DNA from: CAJXSD01 sp964633145
Lineage (GTDB): Bacteria > Pseudomonadota > Alphaproteobacteria > Rhodobacterales > Rhodobacteraceae
Assembly (NCBI GenBank): GCA_964633145.1
Contig: CAZWFE010000006.1
Span: forward strand, 1-64,000
Length of the DNA: 64,000 nucleotides
Reading direction: 5' to 3'
A program made the position numbers and the translations under genes. Below are positions 8,370-17,190 of this stretch, piece after piece. The notes under the pieces are model-generated. The model had not been told where the DNA came from and did not search any database. It was given only the letters and a program-made list of their open reading frames with translations. The number at the start of each line of letters is the position of its first letter. Within the stretch, counting starts at the first letter, position 1.

Positions 8370-9476
8370 ATGACACATACGCGTTTTACCCCTTTGATCG
8401 ACCAGCTGCCGGCAACTGTTCCCTTTGTTGGCCCCGAAACCCAAGAACGCGGGCGCGCGCGCGCCTTTGCCGCGCGGCTTGGGGCCAATGAAAACGGCTT
8501 TGGCCCATCCCCGCGGGCCATTCAGGCTATGCAGGACGCCGTAACCGAGGTTTGGAAATATGCCGATCCCACCAGCTATGATCTGCGCCATGCTTTGGCT
8601 ACGCATCACGCCATTCCCACCGATTCCATTGTCGTCGGCGAAGGGATTGATGGACTGCTGGGATATTTGGTGCGTTTGTTTGTTCAAATGGGTGATGCGG
8701 TGGTCACGTCCGATGGTGCCTATCCCACTTTTAACTATCACGTGCAGGGGTTCGGCGGGACACTGCACAAAGTGCCCTATCGAAATGATGCCGAGGATCT
8801 GCCTGCCTTGCTAGACCGCGCCCGTCAGGTGGATGCAAAACTGGTGTATTTCGCCAACCCCGATAATCCAATGGGCACCTATGCCCGTGGTGTTGATATT
8901 GTGGCACAGCTGGATCGCATCCCACAGGGCTGCCTGCTGGTGCTGGATGAGGCTTATGTCGAATTTGCGCCAGCCGATGCTGTGCCGCAGATCGCGATTG
9001 ATGACCCCCGTGTGATCCGGTTGCGCACCTTTTCCAAGGCCTATGGCATGGCCGGTGCGCGTGTGGGGTATGCGATGGGTGCCACCGCGCTGATCGCGCA
9101 GTTCGAAAAAATCCGCAACCATTTCGGTATGAACCGCCTGTCGCAGATCGGGGCTGTCGCTGCCGTGCAGGACCAAGATTGGTTGACCCAAACTGTGACA
9201 CAGGTCGCCGCTGCGCGGGACCGATTAATGCATATTGCCCAAGACAATGGATTGGCTGGCATTCCATCGGCCACAAATTTTGTTACCATGGATTGCGGCC
9301 GTGATGGGGCGTTTGCCCAGCGGGTGTTGCAGGGGCTGATCGATCGCGATGTCTTTGTTCGTATGCCCTTTGTCGCGCCGCAAAACCGCTGTATCCGCGT
9401 CAGTGTTGGCACGCCCCATGATCTGGACGTGTTCGCCGCCGCATTGCCTGCGGCCCTTGCACAGGCGCGCGATTAA
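8370..9476 (+). CDS. HisC-like PLP-dependent aminotransferase
   Basis: Fold-type I aminotransferase of 368 residues in the histidinol-phosphate aminotransferase superfamily. It shows LGANENGFGPSPRAIQAM at the N-terminus, the substrate/PLP segment FANPDNPMGTY, the LDEAYVEFA motif, and the Schiff-base lysine in TFSKAYGMAGARVGYAMG. Rhodobacterales often carry such a second HisC-like gene outside his operons, so the substrate could be histidinol phosphate or an aromatic amino acid. It is divergent from lolC/E and its last 4 nt overlap the convergent class V aminotransferase. I leave the symbol blank because the role is uncertain. Confidence 0.88.
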   Translation: MTHTRFTPLIDQLPATVPFVGPETQERGRARAFAARLGANENGFGPSPRAIQAMQDAVTEVWKYADPTSYDLRHALATHHAIPTDSIVVGEGIDGLLGYLVRLFVQMGDAVVTSDGAYPTFNYHVQGFGGTLHKVPYRNDAEDLPALLDRARQVDAKLVYFANPDNPMGTYARGVDIVAQLDRIPQGCLLVLDEAYVEFAPADAVPQIAIDDPRVIRLRTFSKAYGMAGARVGYAMGATALIAQFEKIRNHFGMNRLSQIGAVAAVQDQDWLTQTVTQVAAARDRLMHIAQDNGLAGIPSATNFVTMDCGRDGAFAQRVLQGLIDRDVFVRMPFVAPQNRCIRVSVGTPHDLDVFAAALPAALAQARD

Positions 9477-10669
9477 CCTTGGGCGATGACGCGGGCGGCG
9501 GCGTCCAATGCGCCGCAACCATGTTCGATGTCTAAGGCCACAAAACCGGCTTGGACCGTTCCCAATAACCCCATAATCATATGGGCATTGACATGCCCCA
9601 TGTGACCAAATCGGAAAAAACCGTCCCCTTGGGGATCACTGGGCGTTGACATGCCCAAACCAATGCCCAACGTCAGCCCCGCTTGTGTTTGGGTCCAGTG
9701 GCGCAGGCGTGTTCCATCCGGCGCATTCAGGCGCAGTGCCGTCACAGCATGGCTGCGATGATTTGGATGTTCCACGTTCATGCGCAGTGCGCCATTTTGC
9801 CCCCACGCGTCCGCGGCAGCCCAGATCGCACGCGCCAAGGTTTCATGGCGATGGATCACATTGTCCAGCCCTTCGGTTTCGATTAAGGTCAGTGCGGCAT
9901 CTAGCCCGAATAAATGATGGGTCGGGGCTGTCCCGCAAAAATGTTGATAAAACAGTTCTGGATTGGCGCGCGGGGCCCAATCCCAGTACATGCTAACGTA
10001 TTCCAAACGGCGTTGGCGTTCCGCGGCACGTTCATTGAAAAATACAAATGCCAAACCGGGGGGAACCATCAATCCCTTTTGGCACGATGCGACCATCACA
10101 TCGACCCCCCAATCATCCATTAAAAACCGATCACACCCCAACGACGCAATACAATCAACAGCCAGCAGGGCGGATGTTTTGGACTGTGCTATGGCATCGC
10201 GAACACGGGCCACGTCATTTTTGATGGATGTGGATGTATCAACATGTGTGATCAAAACGGCGCGGTAATGATCGCTTGGTTTTTGTGATAGGTGGTCTTG
10301 CAACCGTTGCGGATCAATTGGGGTCGTGTCACCGAATTCTAAAATATCGACCTCAATCCCCATCCGGCGCGCCATTTCCGCCCATCCATGCGCAAAGCGC
10401 CCCGTTGCCGCGACCAAGATGCGGTCGTCGCGTGTGGCGATGTTTGCCAATGCGGCTTCCCATGCGCCGTGACCGTTGGACATATAGATCGTTGCATAAC
10501 CGTCGGTTTGGGCCACATGTTTCAGCCGTGGAATAATACGCTGTGTCAGTTCGACCAGTTCACCTTCGTATATATTGGGGGCAGGGCGGTGCATGGCGCG
10601 CAAAACGGCCTCGGGCATGACCGAGGGACCCGGAATTGCAAGATATTCCAAACCTGAAGCAAGTGACAT
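9473..10669 (-). CDS. Class V PLP aminotransferase (alanine/serine-glyoxylate type)
   Basis: 398-residue fold-type I enzyme of the alanine-glyoxylate / serine-glyoxylate aminotransferase group. The N-terminus LAIPGPSVMPEAVLRAMHRP, the glycine-rich MSNGHGAWEAALAN, and ASCQKGLMVPPGLAF with the PLP lysine support this. In Rhodobacterales related enzymes feed glyoxylate, taurine or serine-cycle chemistry, but no pathway partner is adjacent. ATG at 10669 follows AAGGA at a good distance. A DMT transporter gene is transcribed in the same direction upstream. Confidence 0.87.
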   Translation of the reverse strand: MSLASGLEYLAIPGPSVMPEAVLRAMHRPAPNIYEGELVELTQRIIPRLKHVAQTDGYATIYMSNGHGAWEAALANIATRDDRILVAATGRFAHGWAEMARRMGIEVDILEFGDTTPIDPQRLQDHLSQKPSDHYRAVLITHVDTSTSIKNDVARVRDAIAQSKTSALLAVDCIASLGCDRFLMDDWGVDVMVASCQKGLMVPPGLAFVFFNERAAERQRRLEYVSMYWDWAPRANPELFYQHFCGTAPTHHLFGLDAALTLIETEGLDNVIHRHETLARAIWAAADAWGQNGALRMNVEHPNHRSHAVTALRLNAPDGTRLRHWTQTQAGLTLGIGLGMSTPSDPQGDGFFRFGHMGHVNAHMIMGLLGTVQAGFVALDIEHGCGALDAAARVIAQG

Positions 10670-10733
10670 AACATATATCCTTAATTACATGCCCTGCATT
10701 CAGCACATTGCCCGCCCCATGGTCAAGCCACGA

Positions 10734-11171
10734 TCAAACAGCGCGTTGCGTGATCCAGACCCCTAGGCCCATTACCGAAAGCCCAAGCGCACGCATCAAT
10801 GACAACGGCGTGACAGCCGCGCCAAACAGGCCAAAGTGGTCAATGGTTGCCGCGCTGATCAATTGGCCGATCAGAACGAAAAAAACGGCATTTCCCAAAC
10901 CAAATTTCGGGGCGATAAAGGTAATCGATAAAACGTAAAATGCCACCAAAAATCCTGCTAAAAACAGGTGCCGTGGTGCATCGCTGGCGCGCAAAATGGC
11001 CTGTGGGCCCGTCACAAGGGATAGAATTACACAGGTGCTGAACGCGACACTAAACAGGATCGCGGCCGCGACAATCGGCGAGCCGATAAATCGTCCAAGG
11101 GCGGCATTCAGCGCAGCCAAAATTGGGATACCGATCCCAGCAAATAACATTGTTACGGCATAACTGTTCAT
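10734..11171 (-). CDS. YdcZ/DUF606-type DMT transporter
   Basis: Small integral membrane protein of 145 residues with about five hydrophobic helices, including the N-terminal MLFAGIGIPILAALNAALG, VAAAILFSVAFSTCVIL and the C-terminal ALGLSVMGLGVWIT. The pattern matches the half-length DMT proteins of the DUF606 (YdcZ) family. Such proteins are thought to work as dimers, substrate unknown. It lies between parE upstream and the class V aminotransferase downstream, all on the minus strand, with GGAT just before its ATG. Confidence 0.85.
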   Translation of the reverse strand: MNSYAVTMLFAGIGIPILAALNAALGRFIGSPIVAAAILFSVAFSTCVILSLVTGPQAILRASDAPRHLFLAGFLVAFYVLSITFIAPKFGLGNAVFFVLIGQLISAATIDHFGLFGAAVTPLSLMRALGLSVMGLGVWITQRAV

Positions 11172-11195
11172 TGCAGGGATCCTTTGAAACTGGGC

Positions 11196-13151
11196 CTAGA
11201 CGTCCAATTCTTGTACAAAGCGGGCATTTTCTTGAATGTACTGGAACCTAAGCTCGGGTTTTTTACCCATTAAACGCTCGACCAGATCCGATGTTTCGCC
11301 TGGTTCATCTTCGTCGATTGTGACGCGGATCAACTTGCGGGTATTCGGGTCCATTGTCGTTTCTTTCAGGTCCTTGGCGTCCATTTCGCCCAAGCCTTTG
11401 AACCGCTGGACGTCAATTTTGCCTTTGCCACCCAGACCCTTGGCCATCCATTCGTCTTTCTCGGCATCACTGGCCACATATAGGCGTTTGGCCCCTTGGG
11501 TCAGACGGTACAGTGGTGGGCAGGCAAGGTATAAATGCCCCTGATCAATCAAGGGACGCATTTGCGTATAGAAAAATGTCATCAGCAAGGCCGCGATATG
11601 TGCGCCGTCTACATCGGCATCTGTCATGATAATGATTTTATCATAGCGCAGATCATCGACGTTGAATTTTGTCCCCATGGAAACGCCCAAGGCTTCGCAC
11701 AGGTCGTTGATTTCACTGTTCGATCCCAGTTTACTGGCGGCTGCCCCTAAGACGTTCAGGATTTTACCCTTTAGCGGCAACAGGGCCTGATTTTCGCGAT
11801 TGCGCGCGCCCTTGGCCGATCCGCCCGCACTGTCACCCTCGACGATGAACAATTCGGTGCCTGCGCGGTTTTTGGCGGTGCAGTCTGTCAATTTCCCCGG
11901 CAGGCGCAGTTTTTTGGTCGCGGATTTACGCTGGGTTTCTTTTTCTTGGCGGCGGCGCATGCGCTCTTCTGCGCGCAAGACCAGAAAATCCAAAATCGCA
12001 CCGGCGGATTTCGTGTCCGATGCCAACCAGTTGTCGAAATGGTCGCGGACCGAATTTTCAACCAAACGCGATGCTTCGTTCGTGGCCAGGCGATCCTTGG
12101 TTTGGCCCACGAATTCGGGTTCGCGGATGAAACAGCTGACCAAGGCGCAGCCGCCTGTGATCAAATCTTCGCGGGTGATGTCCTTGGCTTTGCGGTTGTT
12201 GACGCGTTCGCCATAGGCACGGATCCCTTTCAGGATTGCGGCCCAAAATCCCGTTTCATGTGTGCCGCCCTCGGGCGTGGGGACAGTGTTACAGTAGGAT
12301 TGAATGAACCCATCGCGCGATGGGGTCCAGTTGATGGCCCATTCCACCTTGCCCGGAACGTCAAAGCGTTCCTGAAATTCAACCACGCCAGCAAATGGGC
12401 GGTCGGCATAGGTCGATGCCTTGTCCAATGTTTCGGACAGGTAATCAGACAGACCGCCGGGGAAATGGAATGTTGCCTCGGTCGGGGTTTCGCCATCATC
12501 AATTTCGGATTTCCAGCGAATTTCGACGCCAGAAAACAAATACGCCTTGGAGCGAATGGATTTTAACAAGCGGGCGGGTTTGAACCGATGGCTGCCGAAA
12601 ATATCGGCATCGGCATGAAATGTCACCGATGTGCCGCGGCGATTGGGGGCGGCGCCCACCTTTTCCACCGGACCCAATGGGACCCCCCGTGAAAATCGTT
12701 GTTCATACAGTTCGCGGTTGCGCGCGACCTGAACCACCATGCTGTCAGACAGGGCATTGACCACCGATGCGCCAACGCCGTGCAAACCGCCAGAGGTCTG
12801 ATAGGCTTTGCCGCTGAATTTGCCGCCTGCGTGCAGGGTGCATAAAATCACCTCAAGCGCCGATTTGTCTGGGAATTTCGGATGCGGATCAATCGGAATG
12901 CCGCGCCCATTATCACGCACGGTCAGGGAATAGTCGGCGTTTAATTCGACCTCGATCCGGTTGGCGTGGCCTGCGACCGCTTCGTCCATCGAGTTATCAA
13001 GGATTTCAGCAACCATGTGGTGCAAGGCGCGTTCATCCGTGCCGCCGATATACATGCCTGGACGTTTGCGTACAGGTTCTAGACCTTCTAACACCTCAAT
13101 CGAAGAGGCTGAGTAATCGTCAGTGGCTGCGTTCGCTAGTAAATCATCCAT
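11196..13151 (-). CDS. parE: DNA topoisomerase IV subunit B
   Basis: GHKL ATPase subunit of topoisomerase IV, which decatenates chromosomes together with ParC. The 651-residue product has the N-terminal ATP-binding motifs (LDNSMDEAVAGHA, DNGRGIPIDPHP, TSGGLHGVGASVVNALS), the transducer domain, and the TOPRIM region VEGDSAGGSAKGARNRENQA with MTDADVDGAHIAALL. The length and the opening LEGLEPVRKRPGMYIGGTDE favour ParE over the longer GyrB. parC is not in the window. The gene is divergent from a 634-nt region that holds an sRNA candidate. Confidence 0.96.
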   Translation of the reverse strand: MDDLLANAATDDYSASSIEVLEGLEPVRKRPGMYIGGTDERALHHMVAEILDNSMDEAVAGHANRIEVELNADYSLTVRDNGRGIPIDPHPKFPDKSALEVILCTLHAGGKFSGKAYQTSGGLHGVGASVVNALSDSMVVQVARNRELYEQRFSRGVPLGPVEKVGAAPNRRGTSVTFHADADIFGSHRFKPARLLKSIRSKAYLFSGVEIRWKSEIDDGETPTEATFHFPGGLSDYLSETLDKASTYADRPFAGVVEFQERFDVPGKVEWAINWTPSRDGFIQSYCNTVPTPEGGTHETGFWAAILKGIRAYGERVNNRKAKDITREDLITGGCALVSCFIREPEFVGQTKDRLATNEASRLVENSVRDHFDNWLASDTKSAGAILDFLVLRAEERMRRRQEKETQRKSATKKLRLPGKLTDCTAKNRAGTELFIVEGDSAGGSAKGARNRENQALLPLKGKILNVLGAAASKLGSNSEINDLCEALGVSMGTKFNVDDLRYDKIIIMTDADVDGAHIAALLMTFFYTQMRPLIDQGHLYLACPPLYRLTQGAKRLYVASDAEKDEWMAKGLGGKGKIDVQRFKGLGEMDAKDLKETTMDPNTRKLIRVTIDEDEPGETSDLVERLMGKKPELRFQYIQENARFVQELDV

Positions 13152-13644
13152 CGGTCTGCTCGCTTCATTTTTGATATTATGGCAGTTTGCGATCCCAAGG
13201 GAAAGACCCGAAACGCCGAATCACAGATTGATCCTTGGCAAGGCGCAATTTTCAGTTTTGAAAATGATTTCGCCGTGGATTTACAATTTGTCAAACCGTG
13301 TATCAATTTTGATAATTTGCAATTTGAAACTCCACGCTTTTGTCTTGCTAAAATGTATCATGTTAATAGTTTGTAACATATTCATAAAATGGCTGAAATT
13401 GACCTAAGTAGCTGAAAATAAATACATAAAAATAATTCACACATGCGTGTGGAAATTTGTGGCGGTAAAATCGTGAATAATTCTTGTATTAAGTTTTTGC
13501 ATCCCGCACACTGAATTCATCACCGGTAAATGCCAACCAAATCTAACGTGGTTTGCAGGTATCGGTAACAAAGCTTGGCCAATCTTACCCAACCCCATCT
13601 TGGCCTTGCTGATCATAAAAATCGTGTTGCGATTTTTTTCAATC
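13152..13644. other. AT-rich intergenic region upstream of parE
   Basis: No open frame here looks coding: the candidates are short, lack ribosome-binding sites and have unlike composition. The stretch is clearly AT-richer than its neighbours from about 13250 to 13440. It must contain the parE promoter. The right end leads into the sRNA candidate at 13645. Confidence 0.5.
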
Positions 13645-13750
13645 GTCGCGCTCAGGCAGATATTGCATCCCCCCCCCACTCCCTTCTGCCTGGGCCGACG
13701 ACATTCTCTCCTCCCTGACTGGCCGCATCATTTCATGATGCGGTTTTTTT
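13645..13750 (+). ncRNA. Candidate trans-acting sRNA with C-rich anti-SD segments
   Basis: A long hairpin has arms 13645-13659 and 13686-13699 (GTCG, then after a one-base bulge GCTCAGGCAG pairing with CTGCCTGGGC and CGAC, with one G-U). Its 26-nt loop contains nine consecutive Cs and CTCCC. A single-stranded linker with CTCTCCTCCCT (13706-13716) follows, then a perfect 9-bp terminator stem and a T7 run. Two exposed CCTCC-like segments could pair with Shine-Dalgarno sequences, as in known alphaproteobacterial sRNAs carrying CUCCUCCC loops. No plus-strand gene upstream needs this terminator. The 5' end and promoter are not defined; it may start near 13600. Confidence 0.55.
13723..13750 (+). 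terminator. Strong intrinsic terminator
   Basis: CCGCATCAT (13723-13731) pairs with ATGATGCGG (13735-13743) around a TTC loop, followed by seven Ts. It ends whatever plus-strand transcript begins in the parE-MATE gap, which is the main reason for proposing an sRNA there. Confidence 0.88.
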
Positions 13751-13785
13751 CTTGTGTATTTTTCTAAATCTGCCTAGATCGATTC

Positions 13786-15183
13786 ATGGGAAAATTTCGT
13801 CTAGATCGACAGCAGTTAAAGCAATTGTTCGCGTTAGGGTTGCCGATCGTGGGCAGCAATATGGCCATGATGATTATCGGTATTACCGATACTGTGATGA
13901 TGGGGTGGTATTCGATTCCCGACTTGGCGGCGTTGATTTTGGGGACGACGTTTTTCTTTAACTTTATTATTTTCGGATCTGGCTTTGCCTTTGCCACTGT
14001 GCCGTTGGTGGCCAGTGCTTCGGCCAAATCCGACACCACAACCATCCGCCGCGTGACGCGCATGGCGCTGTGGCTGTCGATTGGGTTTGGCGCGTTGATT
14101 ACCCCTGTATTCCTATACGTGGATCGTATTTTGATTTTTCTGGGGCAGGATCCTGAAATTTCTGTATTGGCGCTGAATTATCTGGCGATTTCTGGTTTTG
14201 CTTTGGTCCCGATGCTGTGGGCCACCGTATTCAAGAGTTATCTGTCGGGTATGGAGCTGACTAAAATCGCCCTATGGATCACGCTGGTGGCGGCAGTGTC
14301 GAATGGGGTGCTGAATTATATTTTCATCTTTGGCAAGTTTGGGATGCCAGAAATGGGCGTACGTGGGGCGGCGATTTCGTCATTGTTGTCCCATCTGTTT
14401 CAGGCGCTTGCCTTTACCGTATATGCGTTGCGCAAATTCCCCGAACATCAAATCTTGGTTCGATTTTACAAACCTGATTGGGGCGCATTACGGCAGGTTG
14501 CCAAAATGGGATTGCCGATCGGCACATCCACCTTGGCCGAGGTTGGGTTGTTTTCTGCAGCATCATTTTTGATGGGTTGGGTCGGTGTCATTGAATTGGC
14601 CGCGCATGGAATTGCGCTACAGGTGGCCAGCCTGACGTTCATGGCCCATCTGGGGTTGGCAAGCGCCGCGACCATTTTGGCGGGCAAAGCCTATGGCCGC
14701 GAGGATTTGGCCGAATTGCGCAGTGGTTCCATTGCTGCGGCTGTCATGATCTTGTTGTGGTCAGTTATTACATCGACAATTTTTGTTGTCTTTGGCGCGC
14801 CCATCGTCAGCCTGTTTTTGGATATCAATGAACCTGCGCGCGATCAGATCATTTCCTATGGGGTGGTGCTGTTGATTGTTGCGGCCTTGTTCCAATTCGT
14901 GGACGGGATCCAAGTGCTTGCGATCAGCCTGCTGCGTGGGATACATGATACGGCCGTTCCTATGTATATCACCATTGTCAGTTATTGGGCGATTGGTTTG
15001 CCGGTGGCCTATATCCTAGGGTTTGTGGTCAATTGGCAGGGGGTTGGCGTTTGGCTGGGGCTGACCAGTGCGCTGGCCTGCGCTGCGGTGGCGATGACAT
15101 GGCGCTATCGGTCATTGCTGGCAAAGCTAGAGGGCAAATTTGCCCCCCAGAAAAACGATGCCGCAGAATCAGCTGTCGGTTAA
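13786..15183 (+). CDS. MATE family multidrug/Na+ efflux transporter
   Basis: 465-residue polytopic protein with about 12 transmembrane helices arranged as two MatE repeats. The first repeat starts LKQLFALGLPIVGSNMAMM and contains DTVMMGWYSIPDLAALILG; the second starts VAKMGLPIGTSTLAEVG. These fit the NorM branch, which exports cationic drugs in exchange for Na+ or H+. Substrate unknown. The gene begins 35 nt after the terminator of the sRNA candidate and its end overlaps the convergent aspartate aminotransferase gene by 15 bp. Confidence 0.9.
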   Translation: MGKFRLDRQQLKQLFALGLPIVGSNMAMMIIGITDTVMMGWYSIPDLAALILGTTFFFNFIIFGSGFAFATVPLVASASAKSDTTTIRRVTRMALWLSIGFGALITPVFLYVDRILIFLGQDPEISVLALNYLAISGFALVPMLWATVFKSYLSGMELTKIALWITLVAAVSNGVLNYIFIFGKFGMPEMGVRGAAISSLLSHLFQALAFTVYALRKFPEHQILVRFYKPDWGALRQVAKMGLPIGTSTLAEVGLFSAASFLMGWVGVIELAAHGIALQVASLTFMAHLGLASAATILAGKAYGREDLAELRSGSIAAAVMILLWSVITSTIFVVFGAPIVSLFLDINEPARDQIISYGVVLLIVAALFQFVDGIQVLAISLLRGIHDTAVPMYITIVSYWAIGLPVAYILGFVVNWQGVGVWLGLTSALACAAVAMTWRYRSLLAKLEGKFAPQKNDAAESAVG

Positions 15184-16374
15184 TCCTGCACAAAATGCAG
15201 AAATGCGATCACAGGCTTGGTTCAGGTTTTCATCAGATGTGGCATAGCTGATGCGGAAATTCGGCGACAGGCCAAAGGCCGCCCCAAACACGGCCGCTAC
15301 ACCGTTTTCTTCTAGCAAAGCCATGCAGAAATCTTGGTCATTCGTGATTTTACGGCCGCCTGCGCTGGTTTTGCCCATCAATGGCGCAATCGAGGGATAG
15401 GCGTAAAATGCGCCCTCGGGCATGGGGCAACTGATACCATCAATGGCGTTCAGCCGCGACACAACCAAATTCCGTCGCCGCACAAAGCTGGCGTTATTTT
15501 CGGCCAGAAAATCAGTGGGTCCCGTTAACGCAGCAATGGTGGCATGTTGCGAAATGGTGCAGGGGTTTGATGTGCTTTGACTTTGGATTTGGCGCATGGC
15601 GGTGATAATTTCAACGGGACCGCCTGCATATCCAATCCGCCAGCCTGTCATGGCATAGGCTTTGGACACGCCATTACAGGTCAATGTGCGATCATACAGC
15701 TTTGGTTCGACCTGCGCAGGTGTGGCAAATTCGAAATCATCATAGGACAAATGTTCATACATATCGTCAGACATGACATAGACATTCGGCGCATCCACCA
15801 AAACATCTGTCAGGCGTTTTAGTTCATCCCAAGTATATCCAGCACCCGTTGGATTTGATGGGCTGTTGAAAATGAACCACTTGGTTTTGGGGGTAATTGC
15901 CGCCCGTAATGCGTCGGGTTGTAATTTATAATTATCCTCGGGGCTGGTGGGGACAATCACGGGGGTGCCGCCCGCCAACTGGACCATATCGGGATAGGAT
16001 ACCCAGTAGGGGGCCGGTATGATGACCTCATCCCCTGGATTGATGGTTGCCAGCAGTGCGTTAAACAAAATTTGCTTGCCGCCCGTGCCGACCGAAATTT
16101 GGTTGGGTTCGTACCGCAGGCCGTTTTCACGTGCGAATTTATCGCAAATCACCTGTTTCAATGCGGGCATACCATCGGGGGCCGTGTATTTTGTGTGACC
16201 TGCCGTAATGGCAGAAATTGCAGCGGCTTTGATGTGGTCAGGCGTGTCGAAATCTGGCTCGCCCGCGCTTAGGCTGATAACATCGCGGTTTTCCTGTTGC
16301 ATTTGCGCGGCCAGTGCCGACATCGCAATAGTAGGAGAAGGTTTGAACCGGCTAAGTGCGTCGGAAAGTTTCAT
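15169..16374 (-). CDS. aatA: Aspartate aminotransferase (class I, subgroup I-gamma)
   Basis: 401-residue PLP enzyme interconverting aspartate and 2-oxoglutarate with oxaloacetate and glutamate. It shows SLSAGEPDFDTPDHIKAAA at the N-terminus, YTAPDGMPALKQ, the FNSPSNPTGAGYTWDEL segment, the MSDDMYEHLSYD motif and the PLP lysine in TCNGVSKAYAMTGWRIGYAG. Together these are typical of the alphaproteobacterial enzyme that can also act on prephenate. It is monocistronic, convergent with the MATE gene and divergent from an XRE regulator gene. Confidence 0.93.
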   Translation of the reverse strand: MKLSDALSRFKPSPTIAMSALAAQMQQENRDVISLSAGEPDFDTPDHIKAAAISAITAGHTKYTAPDGMPALKQVICDKFARENGLRYEPNQISVGTGGKQILFNALLATINPGDEVIIPAPYWVSYPDMVQLAGGTPVIVPTSPEDNYKLQPDALRAAITPKTKWFIFNSPSNPTGAGYTWDELKRLTDVLVDAPNVYVMSDDMYEHLSYDDFEFATPAQVEPKLYDRTLTCNGVSKAYAMTGWRIGYAGGPVEIITAMRQIQSQSTSNPCTISQHATIAALTGPTDFLAENNASFVRRRNLVVSRLNAIDGISCPMPEGAFYAYPSIAPLMGKTSAGGRKITNDQDFCMALLEENGVAAVFGAAFGLSPNFRISYATSDENLNQACDRISAFCAGLTDS

Positions 16375-16460
16375 GAGTCGCCCCGATTTGATAATCTTGT
16401 CCGAATGTCATAGGCTGGTTATGTGAATATCACAATAAATTTTGAAATTGAAAGAGTGTA

Positions 16461-16856
16461 ATGTCAGATCAAGATATCGATTGGTACGGACCCGAAACAT
16501 CAACCTTTGGCGACCGTTTGGCGGCAGCGCGTGAAAACGCTGGAATGACGCAACAAAAACTGGCGCGCCGGTTGGGGGTGCGCACGGCGACGTTAGAGGG
16601 CTGGGAAAATGATGTATCTGAGCCACGGGCCAATAAATTAACGATGTTGTCGGGAATTTTGAATGTATCGCTGCCGTGGTTATTGACGGGGCAGGGCGAA
16701 GGTATAGAACATCCAGATGACAAAACCACATTGTCCCCTGAAGTTGGTCAGATGCTGATGGAGATCCGCGATCTAAAGGCATCGATGATTACATCGGCCG
16801 AACAGTTGGGGCGTTTGGAAAAGAAATTGCGCCTGACGCTAAAGGAAAATACATGA
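16461..16856 (+). CDS. XRE family HTH transcriptional regulator
   Basis: 131-residue protein with an N-terminal lambda-repressor-type helix-turn-helix (FGDRLAAARENAGMTQQKLA, then RLGVRTATLEGWENDVSEPR), a short LPWLLTGQGEG linker and a C-terminal coiled-coil-like tail. It lacks a cupin or ligand domain. The stop overlaps the sdhE start by 4 nt (ATGA), so the regulator and the succinate dehydrogenase assembly factor are co-translated. I recall that the pairing occurs in other Rhodobacterales. Its targets are unknown. Confidence 0.88.
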   Translation: MSDQDIDWYGPETSTFGDRLAAARENAGMTQQKLARRLGVRTATLEGWENDVSEPRANKLTMLSGILNVSLPWLLTGQGEGIEHPDDKTTLSPEVGQMLMEIRDLKASMITSAEQLGRLEKKLRLTLKENT

Positions 16857-17131
16857 CCGAATTGCTGGAACATAAACGCAAGCGATTGAAAATGCGCTCG
16901 ATGCGCCGCGGTATCAAAGAAATGGATATGATCCTGATCCGCTTTAGCGACCTGTTCCTTGATGAAATGTCTGATGCTGAATTGGACCATTATGATCTGT
17001 TTTTGCTGGAAAACGATCAGGACCTTTATCAATGGTGTTCAGGCCAGGCCAATGCCGACCCTGCGTTTCAGGATTTGGTTCAAAAAATCCGCGACATGAT
17101 TAAAACCGAAAACGGTTTAGCACCTGTTTAA
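16853..17131 (+). CDS. sdhE: Succinate dehydrogenase assembly factor 2 (SdhE)
   Basis: Small helical protein that promotes covalent FAD attachment to SdhA. The 92-residue product has the diagnostic RGxxE motif (RRGIKEMD, residues 18-25), then LIRFSDLFLDEMSDAELDHY and LLENDQDLYQW, all standard for SdhE/Sdh5. It is translationally coupled to the XRE regulator through an ATGA overlap. The sdh operon itself is not in the window. A long hairpin begins 18 nt after its stop, directly before the next gene. Confidence 0.95.
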   Translation: MTELLEHKRKRLKMRSMRRGIKEMDMILIRFSDLFLDEMSDAELDHYDLFLLENDQDLYQWCSGQANADPAFQDLVQKIRDMIKTENGLAPV

Positions 17132-17148
17132 CGGAATATTCGCAAATT

Positions 17149-17190
17149 TGCGTCACCTTGGCTGAAAATGTTCAGTAAAGGTGACGCATG
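17149..17190 (+). promoter_or_regulatory. Long hairpin enclosing the ribosome-binding site of the LdtR-like gene
   Basis: TGCGTCACCTT (17149-17159) is perfectly complementary to AAGGTGACGCA (17178-17188), and inside it CTGAA (17162-17166) pairs with TTCAG (17171-17175) around AATG. The right arm contains the Shine-Dalgarno AAGGTGA and ends on the A of the start codon. As RNA it would hide the initiation site; as DNA it is a dyad suitable for autorepression. There is no T-run after it, so it is a poor terminator for sdhE. Confidence 0.7.

Noticed and set aside
13669..13677. Nine-C homopolymer as a phase-variable tract
   Set aside because: It is not within or just upstream of a coding frame whose reading it could switch; it fits the hairpin loop of the sRNA candidate better.
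13437..13679. 80-codon minus-strand frame upstream of parE
   Set aside because: No ribosome-binding site, its start falls in the poly-C tract of the sRNA candidate, and its composition is non-coding.
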